In this document: piece after piece, positions 54,364 through 64,000 of the stretch | Layout of the letters: the number at the start of each line of letters is the position of its first letter | Numbering within the stretch: position 1 is the first letter of the stretch | Assembly: GCF_905163445.1 (NCBI RefSeq) | Contig: NC_053184.1 | Location: 4,340,001 to 4,404,000 of the forward strand | Reading direction: 5' to 3' | Length of the DNA: 64,000 nucleotides | From: Pararge aegeria | Taxonomy: Eukaryota; Arthropoda; Insecta; Lepidoptera; Nymphalidae | Program-made: the position numbers and the translations under genes | The notes under the pieces: model-generated | Told to the model about the DNA's origin: nothing | The model's database searches: none | The model's input: the letters and a program-made list of their open reading frames with translations, nothing else

Positions 54364-57246
54364 CTAAGATAATACTTCAAGCAACTTTTCAGTTTCTGCA
54401 TATGTTTGCGTGAGCAACCATTCTTTGACACGATTTTTACATTTATTTCCATTTAGTGGAAATATGTTAATGGTTTCATGTATTTTATTATAAAGTCTAG
54501 AGCTGAGGATATAGAAATGTCTCCCTGATAGTTTAGTTCTATGTCTTTCTGTTCTAAGCATGTCTAATCTTCTGTTTACTTTATTTTTATCAAAGGTGAG
54601 AGAATTATGTTTGCGTTTTATAACTTGCGATAGGAAGAGTTGACGAACCGAAAGAACTTTGCAATCTTTATATAAATCTATTGTAGGGTATCTATATGGC
54701 TTTTTTGTTATTACCTTTAAAATAGATCTCTGTGCTCTCTCTAACCGTAGCAGTGATGTTTTATTGCTACCTCCCCAAACTGAAATACAATACAAGAGTA
54801 ATGATTGCACTATTGCATAATACACCATAAAAATAGTACTTTTATTAGCTGATGATCTAAGATTTTTAAATACATAGATAAATTTCCTTATTTTTGTAGT
54901 TAGTTTTGATATGTGTAAATTCCATGTCAAAGTATTATCTATAAGTAGTCCAAGATATTTTATATTTGTAACATATTCGACAACAGGACAAGCACAGTTT
55001 AAGTTGTTACTAAAAGAATTACAGGTATGAGCTTTCACAATGCACTTATCAGTACTGGGTTGCGAGGAGGTGGAGGGTGAGAAGGTAAGTAATTTTGTTT
55101 TATTAATGTTTAGGCTAAGTAAATTTTCGGTCAGCCAGGCTGATACATTTTGTAAAGCATATTCAGTATTTTTAAATGTGTTTTCCCACGTATTTCCTGT
55201 AATAAGTAAGACGGTATCATCTGCGTAGGCTATCATTTTGCAGTTAGGTATAGAGAGACAGCAGAGATTGTTAATATATATAAGGAATAGCGTAGGGCCC
55301 AAAATGCTACCCTGGGGGACTCCATAGGTCAGAGGCAAGGCATCACTCAAGTATTCATTGACTTTAATTTGCTGAGTACGATTTGTCAAGTAATCTCTAA
55401 ATATCTCCAGCGCTATACCCCTGACTCCTATTTTTTCCATCTTATCCAGGAGTATAGGGATAGAAACTGTGTGCCTTAGACAAGTCCAGGAATACACCAA
55501 CACATTTTAGTCTCTTATCCAAAGCCCTTGAAACAGTTTCAGTTAATTCTAGAGCAGCGTCTTCTGTAGATTTATTTTTCCTAAAGCCATATTGATTTAT
55601 AGATAAGATATTTTTAGTCTCTAAATAGTTAACTAATCTTTTATTTAAGACCCTTTCAAATATTTTGGAAAGTGCCGTAAGCAACGAAATAGGTCTATAG
55701 TTGTTAACACTGCTTCTATCGCCATTTTTATATACTGGTATAACTAAAGCCTTCTTTAAGCAATTTGGAAATATACCTTTTGATAAACAGTCATTACAAA
55801 TTTTGGTTATAATAGGAGTTAAGATAATAGAACTTGACTTTATAACCTTAGTTGGTATGCCATCCCAACCAACGGCGCTATTTGATTTTAGGCTCATTAT
55901 AATGTTTTGTATTTCTTCTTGATCCACTGGTAGCAGGCCAAAAGAATTTACAGAGCCGAAAGAACCACCTATTTTACTGATTGGGGAAGAATTTGAGCTT
56001 TGGAGAATCTGTGTTGCCAATTTATTTCCCACCTCAGCAAAATATTTATTTACGAGATTGAGTGAAGATTTTGGGTCACTTTGCAATTGTAAAAGTTCTA
56101 TTGGAGGGGAGGGTGAAGAAGTAATATTAGTAATTTTCTTTATAACTTGCCATGTACCTTTTGTATCGTTTTTAGTTTTTTCAAATTCCAGTTTTTCGTA
56201 GGTTCGTTTTAACCGCTTTAATAGATTATTACAGAAATTTTTGTATCGATTATAAGTTAATTTTAGAATTTCATTGTTGGGTGATTTTTTATGCTTTTTA
56301 TGTAGACGGTCCCGATGTTTAATGCATTTCAAAAGACCTGGAGTAATCCAGGGTTTAATTGGTACTTTTTTCGAGACATACGAACAATTTTCGTGTTGGA
56401 ATGAATAATGCCACTCAGAGTATCAACTAGCAAATTTGCCGCGTTATTTGGGTCTTGAGAGTGTACTATATCACTAAAATTATATTCATCAATGCTGTTT
56501 TTAATACTGGTGTAATCAATGACGTGTCGACTATTTGAGACATGTTGTCTAGGAACTCTCATGTCAAGGCACACTATTTCTGGCGAGTGATCAGTAACCG
56601 ATGCATCTAAAACTAGTGTAGTATTTTTAAAGTGCGTTTTTAATAATACATGGTCAATGCAGCTTTTATCGTGGGTCGGGAAAAAATGTGTTGGTAGGAG
56701 ACCATGGCTACTGATAAGATTCAAATACTCATTGGAACGGTTGTCATAAATTGGTTGAGAAATATTTATGTTCATATCACCCATAACAACAAGAGTCTTA
56801 TAATGTGTCAAATCAGTAAGAACCGTATTAAAGCTATTAATAAAATTGTCTAATTGTCTATAAGAGGGAGATCTGTAAATAGCAATGAGACATACTTTAT
56901 CATTTATGTTACACATTATCGAGCTAGCATCAAATAAATTTGGGTAGGATAAAGTACATTTAAGTTCATTTTTTACGTACAGTATGACACCGTCGCTTCG
57001 ATTTATAAAGTCTCTTGTACAATGTGACGTAAAACCGGCTAAAGGAGGTATCTGATTAACATTCTTAAGCCAACATTCTGTTAAGGCAATGATATCTAGT
57101 TGCAAGTTTATTCGTTTAAGTAGAACTGCGAGACCAATTTAATTTGAATTTATACTACGTATATTCAAATGAAGGAGTTTTAATGATTTCTTATTGTTTG
57201 GGATATATGTACTACACATTTCAGCTTCGCACTGATATGAGGTCAT
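54364..57246 (-). pseudogene. LINE ORF2: AP endonuclease and reverse transcriptase, disrupted
   Basis: The likely start is the ATG at 57246 (MTSYQCEAEMC), leading to LLHLNIRSINSN, the usual N-terminal endonuclease motif. The endonuclease continues with ALTECWL (catalytic Glu), VVMGDMNIN, SCIDHVL and TDHSPE. The reverse transcriptase follows: NNYRPISLLTALSKIFERVL, NQYGFRKNKSTEDAA, FLDLSKA (motif A), YGVPQGSILGPTLF (motif B, about 55304-55327), AYADDTVLL (motif C, about 55213-55233), LNINKTKLLTF and IKYLGLLIDNTLTWN. The C-terminus ends near 54364. Three lesions break it: an in-frame TAA at 57139-57141, a one-base loss in an A-run near 56376, and a short loss (5 nt by family comparison) at motif A near 55480. 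The protein would nick target DNA and copy the element RNA; this copy cannot. Confidence 0.9.
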
Positions 57247-57780
57247 ATGTCCTAGGTGATAGAGATCGGTATTTATATCTCTCCATTTAAAATCCAGTGT
57301 GAAAAACTAAAATTCTAGTTGTACGTGATATGAAAGACCAGCTGTAAAAGCTAAGCGCAAAAATATATGTTCTGAAGGGCAAAAAAAAGTTAAGATGGCT
57401 TAAGTGTCTCGAAAAAAAAACAAAGTTTTTAAAATGACTATGATAAAAGTAATAACCATGGAGTTTATAACCTAGCAAGTACTTATTGTTGGTGTAAGTA
57501 GAAGGCAGCTTACACAAACATATGTCAATATTTTTTGTGAAACATATGTCAAGTGAATCTGTGTGAGTAAATTATGTGTTACATGTGAGTGTTTATGTGT
57601 CGGTGACTGAGATAGTGTATGTGTACGTTTGTATAAGGAAATTTCTCTGGTAGTGTATAGAAGTGGAAATTGTACAGTACCGTTAAAAAATAGCATAAAA
57701 ATAAATCTTAAGTTAAAATCGCAAGTCCAGGTTAGCGCTGCCGTATATTGTGCAAAGAAACTCCACTCATTACTTATTAG
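57247..57780 (-). other. spacer between ORF1 and ORF2 of the LINE
   Basis: About 530 bases without a supported frame. It is long for an intercistronic region in this group, so it may contain a decayed part of ORF1 or an ORF2 leader. In the ORF2 frame a stop lies near 57310. Confidence 0.5.
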
Positions 57781-58689
57781 TCATGCAGAGCCAGCCTTTA
57801 ACTTTAAGAGGTCTTCCTCCGAGTCTATGCGAACTTGCGGGGCGCCTTCGTTCTTACGTAGATAAATATGCCCACGAGAGGTCCAGCAGAAAGAATACTC
57901 GTGTGATTTCATGAAATCACGCGCAAGGAAAAAAATTCTTTTACTTTTCCTGGTTAATAGCTCTGATAAGTATATTGGTCGAGAGGGTCCTGCAATGTTT
58001 AAATTCGTTGTATTGAACCTCCGTCCAGTGTTTATTTTATTAAACTTTTTATAGTTTGAGATTAGATTTTCATTCATAAGAATACTTGTGAAATCTATAG
58101 TAATTGGCTTGTGCGTCTCTGATTTTGAGTAGGATCTATAAATATCTTTAATGTCTGAGGGTAGTATGTTTAAAGAAAGTTTAGAGCCCAAGGTTAAAAG
58201 AATATCCTTTAGGTCATCCTTGGTCTCGTTTTGCTTGAGTTTTGGAATATTTCGGAGTTCGACACAAGAATTTACGGACCTCTTTTCTAGGGTTTCGATT
58301 TTATTTTCAAGAACAGAAATATGCGATAAGAACTCTTTGCGCTCGTCCTCAAACTTGCCCAATCTATTTTTAATTGCATCATATTCCTGTGATAGATATT
58401 CAATATTTTTGAATATTTCAGCATTTTGTGTCCTAATTTCGTTAATTGACTCCTGTAAGTTTGTCAATTTTTTATCTTGATCTGCGATAAACGACTGAAA
58501 CATACTACGCATCTCCGCTATCAGAGTACGCGAATTGGTATCATCCTCTTCGTGAAACTTGCGTTTGCGCGTGCGGCTCATAAAGTTTACATTTAGGTCG
58601 GTAGGCGAGTTTAGCGCTGGCTCAGATTCACTGTGTTGCAGTACGCGAGCGGCGGGAGAAGTAGTGGGGGACGGCGCTCGGCTTGCCAT
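57781..58689 (-). CDS. LINE ORF1 protein with FP25K-like C-terminal domain
   Basis: 302 residues from the ATG at 58689; a TTG-based extension upstream is not needed. The N-terminus is Ser/Pro-rich with a basic RKRK at 41-44, possibly a nuclear signal. Residues about 53-137 form a heptad-rich coiled coil, expected to trimerise. Residues 141-215 begin VELRNIP and look like an RRM-type RNA-binding fold. Residues about 239-298 (LLTRKSKRIFFLARDF, SFCWTSRGHIYLRK, EEDLLKL) match the C-terminal domain shared with baculovirus FP25K proteins, often found in ORF1 of insect LINEs. The role would be RNA binding and chaperoning in the retrotransposition particle. The frame is intact, so in principle it could still be made. 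It lies upstream of a broken ORF2 in the same element. Confidence 0.85.
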   Translation of the reverse strand: MASRAPSPTTSPAARVLQHSESEPALNSPTDLNVNFMSRTRKRKFHEEDDTNSRTLIAEMRSMFQSFIADQDKKLTNLQESINEIRTQNAEIFKNIEYLSQEYDAIKNRLGKFEDERKEFLSHISVLENKIETLEKRSVNSCVELRNIPKLKQNETKDDLKDILLTLGSKLSLNILPSDIKDIYRSYSKSETHKPITIDFTSILMNENLISNYKKFNKINTGRRFNTTNLNIAGPSRPIYLSELLTRKSKRIFFLARDFMKSHEYSFCWTSRGHIYLRKNEGAPQVRIDSEEDLLKLKAGSA

Positions 58690-58880
58690 GCTCGACAATA
58701 GTACCAGGGCAGCAAAAAGTTATCGTCTATCCTGACGTTGTTCAAAGCAAAATACACTCTTAAAATCTTAGGACTTGGAGTCAATTTTCCACAATGCCAC
58801 AAGTCGTATTCATAAGATGCCACAAGAATAGCGAATTTGGATCTTGCTTACCTACGGATAGGGAGCAATTTTCTATGTGA
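58690..58880 (-). other. presumed 5' UTR of the LINE
   Basis: Read on the minus strand this runs into the ORF1 start. No TATA-like signal is obvious; an internal promoter is expected in this group but I cannot show it. The far boundary is uncertain. Confidence 0.4.
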
Positions 58881-59162
58881 GGGAGTGGTTGTAAGTTATT
58901 GACACTTTTACTTGCAGCACTTTATGCACTCCTAATTTAATCAATTGATTTATTTTTGCAAATGATATTTAAATATTTTAATATGTTGACACAAAAACAC
59001 GTCTATTGTGAGTGAGTCAATGATCCGAGGAGAAACGATTATTATAGGTTAGTAAGCACATTCTTACTTATAACAAACTACGGATTACTAGGTCCTGAGT
59101 TCAAGTTATGGCTTCATTCGGGCTAAAAATGATAGATATTATGCCAATGCCTCAAGAAATGA

Positions 59163-59345
59163 GAATTTCATCATTATCATTTTAACCAATAGACACCCAC
59201 AGCTGGACATAGATCTTTTGTAGGGAGTTCTAAAATCCACGGTCCTAAGCTGCTTGTTTTCGGCGTCTTCCAGCGGCCGACCAACAAGGTGCGAGCAATG
59301 CGAGGTAGCCATTCCGACACCTTTGGATCCCAACTTTCATCGGTC
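59163..59345 (-). pseudogene. RTE-type LINE ORF2 C-terminus, short
   Basis: ATCATTATCATTTTAACCAA, CACAGCTGGACATAGATCTT, TTGTAGGGAGTTCTAAAATC and GCCGACCAACAAGGTGCGAG are the inverted end of RTE-type ORF2. Only the last part remains. Its TCATCATTAT-type tail lies at the left. Confidence 0.7.
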
Positions 59346-59699
59346 CCAATAGTTATGACTACTAATCAGTCATAGTAAGCATATTTGCAGAAAACGTTTA
59401 TAGTAATTTTCAGATCGGTACAGTGAATTCTGATTGGAGATAAATAATGGGTTTAAGCCATACATTGCAAAATACGATTCATAATATCAAATTCAATGCG
59501 CTGCAATACGTTTAACGAACCTCGGCGTTCAACGCTATTCAGTTAAAAGGGGGTCTTATTCATAGGGATTAACCGAGAAAGATAGATGTCCCAATTAAAG
59601 TCTTCGATAAATATCCCAGTTTTCGACGCATATCTTGTGAATATTTTACGCTTAATTTCTTTGTGTTAGTATACATTTTAAAAATTATTCATTTCGTTA

Positions 59700-60186
59700 T
59701 ATTCATAGTTTTATTTCATTAATTCGACTTTGTACGTGTTTTTTGAGGTTTTAAATAATCAAGAGCGATTCACCTTTCTTGGTAGCAATGTTCACTTAAA
59801 TCTGCGAGCTAATAATGACAGCTTGTTACACGTTCCTGCTAGTCGTTCATTGGCGTATGGCAATTTTTTTACGGTAAAGGTGGTTAATGTATGGAATGAG
59901 CTGCCAAGGGATATAAGACAGTCCAAATCATTAAACATCTTTAAATCGCGGTTAGAAGACTATTTCCTGTCTAGTATGTAGCAAAATATCTATAATTAGC
60001 ACAATTTAAGTATTGCACTATCCCGTTTTCTCTAATATGTTTCTTCAACTAAAGGTTGTCTGGAGGAGATCGCTTCAAGCGATAAGACCGCCTTTGTGCA
60101 TATGTATATTATGGTTTTTATTTTTTTTTTGTTAACCTGGTTTTATATTTGTATGTGCAATAAAGACTTTTTCTTCTTCTTCTTCA
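59700..60186 (+). pseudogene. CR1-like LINE ORF2 C-terminus and 3' tail (family D), best copy
   Basis: An open frame (59730-59981, starting upstream of any real start) encodes HVPASRSLAYGNFFTVKVV, NVWNELPRDIRQSKSLNIF and KSRLEDYFLSSM with a stop. This is the ORF2 C-terminal signature of family D. The 3' UTR has an intact stem-loop (TCGCT at 60070, AGCGA at 60078), GTGCAATAAAGACTTTTTC and a TTC-repeat tail. Strongly 5' truncated. Confidence 0.85.
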
Positions 60187-62877
60187 AGTAGCTAAGTCCA
60201 TATTCAGATGCGAGCTATATCTGTACCATATTTAATCAAGATCAGTGAAGATCAATCGCAAATAATCTCGATCGAGCATCCTGGGACCTGCTATGATTCA
60301 CCTTAACTTTTATTATACTTTTCATTCTTTCTCACAAATTACTGCTTATAATCGAGATAAAGGCCAAGTAAGAAGCGTAGATTACTCTTATACCAAAAAC
60401 CGTGTTCGCGCATTTAGGACAGGTGACCTATGACCCCAGTTCGAGATTTGGAAGGCGGCCAGAGAGCGGCGTAAATTTGCTCCCGCTGTTGAACATTAGG
60501 GGCAAGGGGTTGAAAGTTAAATATGGACACTGTAGCACGTATGCAAAGGGGGGTAAATTATTTATTCAGACCTAAACTTTGGGCAGTTTACGGGGTTACG
60601 GGACAGGTTGTTGTTTATTTTAATTTTTAGGCCGTCGTCACGTACAAATCTATTGCATCGGTTGAATCTGTTGGTGTAAAAAAACATTGGGTTATAAATA
60701 ACACTGGTCTAAAATGAAATCCTCCTTTTAAAATTTTTTACATAAATATGACGATTCAAATGTTCTGAATCTATCCCCGCTGGCTGATTTTTTCCATCAC
60801 GTCTAGGTTTTTTTCTATGAATTTTTATTCAAATTTCAAAAATTTTGGTTTTTTTTTTAACTTATTTGCGCGTCAATGTTACAAATAGTGTATATACAAA
60901 CAGTGTATGTACAAAATAAGTTTTAGCGAGTTGTAAGAGAAAGAAGGGAAGTGCAAGGTGATTTTTATGGTGGTACATACGCGCGCATTATTCGCTGTGA
61001 CTCCACAACAGTTGATTAAAAACTTGTCTCTTAATTGTTTACGTTTTGTATCAAATATTTTGGTAAGTTTTGCATAAAGTTCATGTTCCCTATATTGGTT
61101 TTGAGTATTTTATGTGTAGTTTATGTATTTTTTTATCAGCAGAAACAATAAATATAGAACATATGGTCAGCAACAATGCTTGCTGATTTCTGTTGGTCAA
61201 TTCGCCGAGAAACTCCAATAGAAACAATGAAAAGGAAAAAAACTACAAAATAACAAATTTTCTCATCATATAATAGCTGACCGATATTTGTTCATTTTGT
61301 GACTATAATTTAGTATTTTTCAATGTAAAACTTTGACTGTAATATTTATTCATTTCGTTATAATAATTGATGTTTTACTAATATTATTTGTTAATTAAAT
61401 AAATATTATATTGGAAATCTACGTGTGGTACTTAATTGTATGTCAGATTCCATGTTTAGAGCACAAAATATGAATAATTCAGCGATGAAAACAAAAAGGA
61501 GAAAAAATAAAAAAATTTGCAGACCAGTGTAATTAATCAAAAACTTGAATATGAAAATTAGTTTTTTTAATGACGTTATGATACGAGTTACATATTTGTT
61601 CCTTCTGCCATTAATAGCCCAGGGTAGTATAGGCACCATTTCACGCCGGCTTGGCTTGTATAAACATTGAAAAGGCAGTTGTGTATAAAAAAAGAAGTAG
61701 ACGAAAATCATCTACTAAATAGACTAGAATCTAAAATGTGCTACTAAGCCGTTATAGTTGACGTGTATATACTCGTAGAAGTCATAATAATTATACTACT
61801 TGAAGTTATTTCAATAAATCTTTTCAACAATTTACCTTTTTGAATATAGCTATAAGAATTACCGCAAAAGTAATCAGCTACAATTTACTATGGAAACCAA
61901 TTTGTGCAAAGCTTATCTAAGTAAGAAAAAAATTTCTAGGATTCTTTACACTAAAGAGAAAATAAAAATTAAAAATTATGCGTGGGATACTACTTGTATA
62001 TCATAAAGTTGTGAAAAAAATATGAACGTAAATACCTAAATCCATCAGTCAACAATTCAGCAGAAGGTATCCACCAATGTGGAAGCGGAAACAATTTGTA
62101 ACCTTGTAAATGATCCCACTAAGTACGTAACAATTTGTTCTTAAAACGACCAAAATTACGGTGCGAAGTTTATGAGGACGGGAAATTGTGCAAAAATGAG
62201 ATATTTCAACATGAGACGCGTCTGTTCTTTACAGATTGTGTTACACATACTTGCTGTTTTGTACTTTTAGCTTCCTTTTGACATTTGCTTGTTAGGGTTT
62301 TTTTTTCAAGATTATTTTACACTCGCCTGTGCTACTGTCCCTTCAACCAATGTTTATTCTTCCTTTTAACGGATACTCGTTTTGGGGGCTCAAGATTATT
62401 TAAAACTCGTTTTAATAAACCATTAAAAATAATGATGATCCTCTTTTACGTTAGTTTGTTTAATTGCACTTTTAATTAGCGATAACAGTTTTGGATTATC
62501 GAAAAATTTATGTAAAGGCAAAACTGACTTTATAGAACAGCAATATAGTGGTTTAAACGTAAGAAATTTTAGTGCCATAACGCAGAGTCCAGATTCTAAT
62601 TGACCTCTAAGTAATTTTTTGACATTAAATTTGAAACAATTAAAACAATTCCAAAACCAAAAAGCCAACTATCAAGACACAAAAATAAAATAAGATTTTA
62701 AATTTGAATGTCCCAGAGAATCAAAGACTAAGGTCAAGTTGGAGTAGTTTTTAAGGAAATTGTAGCCAAAAAAAACATTACCTTATCAGGCACAAAATTA
62801 TTTTTTTTGTCATCTATTTCTTGTAAATAACTGTATTTCTTAATTTCATTGATGAGACAGCCGAATGTAAATAAAAA
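60187..62877. other. no recognisable gene
   Basis: The sequence is very AT-rich, with frames up to about 100 codons that lack any known domain. A near-direct duplication of GTGTATATACAAACA-like sequence lies at 60886-60913. Nothing else is supported. Confidence 0.4.
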
Positions 62878-63095
62878 TAAACCGCCCATAAAACGATCAG
62901 CATTTCGCAGGGCGTGCAAAGAACACATCCTACAAAATACCGTCCTGTGTTCATAAACCTAAGGCATTGGTATTAAGCCTCATTGCCTGTAATAACACTG
63001 GCTACCACGTCGGAACACGCTGCTTGTTGGTAGGAATTAGAATGGCGATAAAACTTCCCCGGATAAACCCCATCACAAAAAGTTCTACTACTACT
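62878..63095 (+). repeat. dispersed repeat family R7
   Basis: CATTTCGCAGGGCGTGCAAA, GAACACATCCTACAAAATAC, CCTGTAATAACACTGGCTAC and CGGATAAACCCCATCACAAA, ending in a CTA repeat (63085-63103). Confidence 0.6.
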
Positions 63096-63516
63096 ACTAC
63101 TAAAAAGATCCCTAGAACTATACCCTATGATCTAACCACGTAACTGACATGAAAGGCCAAGTGATGTAAACTAAGTTAATGTTCATCCAAACGCGATGAC
63201 CCATCAAACTTCAGAGCCAAACTCGCTAAACTGCTGAACATACAAAACTGTGCAACTTCCGTCTACCTGCCATATTATTATTTAAGTATGTATGTAGTAT
63301 GATATATCTCTCTTAGCACCATTTTATTAGTTAAAAATTAAAAATATGTGCAACGTGTTCGAACACAAAGTTTTTTTATAGTGTGGCAACACTACGTATA
63401 ACAACTGTTCAAACATTTTCTGGTTGTGGTTTGTTTATAGTATTATTTAGTGCGTGTTTGTTCGAGTAAATCCAATTTAATCGTTTATTTGAAAGTATTT
63501 TAAATATTTTGGCAAT

Positions 63517-63571
63517 ATGAACGACTGGAGGAAGGAGGTCTTCGTCAAAAGAGCGTACAGGCGAAAAAAAG
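63517..63571 (+). CDS. possible first coding exon of an unknown host gene
   Basis: An ATG in a fair context (CAATATGAA) opens MNDWRKEVFVKRAYRRKK, 18 codons plus one base, ending at AAAAAG followed by GTATAAGC, a plausible 5' splice site. The peptide is basic and its base composition (GACTGGAGGAAGGAGG) differs from the AT-rich surroundings. The sequence continues only to a stop at about 63604 if unspliced. No promoter is recognised and the product is unknown; chance cannot be excluded. Confidence 0.25.
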
Positions 63572-63684
63572 GTATAAGCAATAATAAGGAATATTTATAC
63601 CTTTAACAACTAAGTTTTTTCAGTAATATGGGACTTTATTTGGTATTATTCAAAGATTTTAGGTTGCATATGGTTCAGTCTCAG

Positions 63685-63990
63685 AAATAATGCAAATGAG
63701 AAGGGTCTAAGCCGTAGTCTACCACGCTGGCCCAGAGCGCATTGGTGGCATCATACGCCATTGTAAACATTACGGAGACCTATCAGACATGTGTCCTCAC
63801 GCGATGTTTTCCTTCAGCGTAAAATCAAGTGTTATTTTAATTGCTTGATAATAAAAAAATTTAAACTTAAAATTGCTAAACGCACATAAGTTATAAAAGA
63901 TAGAAGTGCGTTCTGGGATTCGAACTCAGTTAAAGTAAAGCCGACGTCCTAGCCATCAGGCTTTCACCGCTTGCCCTACTAACGAATGAT
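63685..63990 (-). mobile_element. tRNA-derived SINE, family F
   Basis: AGCCGTAGTCTACCACGCTG, GCCCAGAGCGCATTGGTGGC, CTCACGCGATGTTTTCCTTC and TGGGATTCGAACTCAGTTAA (inverted box B), then CCATCAGGCTTTCACC at the head. Interrupted only by small indels. Confidence 0.8.
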
Positions 63991-64000
63991 TATATTTTAA

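Larger units (their letters stand above)
54001..58880 (-). mobile_element. near full-length CR1/Jockey-group non-LTR retrotransposon
   Basis: One minus-strand element. It has a 5' UTR (from about 58690 to an uncertain end near 58880), ORF1 (58689-57781), a spacer, ORF2 with endonuclease and reverse transcriptase (57246-54364), a 3' UTR with a (CA)n tract, and an AAT-repeat end (54002-54021). There is no long terminal repeat and no integrase or RNase H. The AP-type endonuclease, the reverse transcriptase motifs and the short microsatellite end place it in the CR1/Jockey group; a Daphne-like or CR1-like assignment is my best guess. A target-site duplication was not found, so the 5' boundary is a guess. 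No other copy of this family is seen in the window. Confidence 0.85.

Noticed and set aside
58151..58480. 109-codon plus-strand open frame
   Set aside because: It is antisense to LINE ORF1.

Overview
The window looks like intergenic or intronic DNA from a lepidopteran, probably a butterfly. It is AT-rich, and almost everything that can be recognised is transposable-element sequence of types common in moths and butterflies: CR1/Jockey-group and RTE-type LINEs, at least two tRNA-derived SINE families (one resembling the Metulj SINEs of butterflies), short inverted-repeat elements, and short repeats ending in CTAGT. There is no bacterial-style gene, rRNA, tRNA gene or CRISPR array. No complete host gene is visible. 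The only candidate host coding sequence is a possible short first exon near 63.5 kb.

The largest coherent unit lies at about 54.0-58.9 kb on the minus strand. It is a nearly full-length non-LTR retrotransposon of the CR1/Jockey group. ORF1 is intact, with a coiled coil, an RRM-like middle and a C-terminal domain like that of baculovirus FP25K proteins. ORF2 carries an AP-type endonuclease and a reverse transcriptase, broken by one in-frame stop and two frameshifts. The 3' UTR holds a (CA)n tract and the element ends in an AAT repeat.

The rest is a mosaic of 5'-truncated LINE tails, SINEs, short elements and unclassified repeats, often nested. Layout: 0-5 kb, SINE A, an RTE fragment split by a CR1-like tail, and other LINE tails; 5-16 kb, SINEs, an inverted pair of CTAGT-ended repeats with a hexamer array, and Jockey tails; 16-26 kb, short inverted-repeat elements (family B), LINE tails and several perfect hairpins; 26-34 kb, further LINE C-termini and SINEs; 34-43 kb, a dense patchwork of SINEs A, F and G with LINE tails; 43-54 kb, LINE remnants, a 33-bp hairpin, repeated units M and J; 54-59 kb, the LINE; 59-64 kb, LINE tails, R7, SINE F and the exon candidate.

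Three observations stand out. First, the window holds many perfect or near-perfect inverted repeats (arms 13-33 bp, loops 2-14 nt); at several loci comparison with a sister copy suggests one arm is a fresh inverted duplication, as expected from template switching. Second, family B has inverted termini like a MITE, yet three copies are flanked by 13-15 bp direct repeats typical of retroposition. Third, a small 3' UTR stem-loop in the CR1-like tails shows compensatory base changes between copies, pointing to a selected RNA structure. All family assignments come from reading the sequence and knowledge of the families; no database search was possible.
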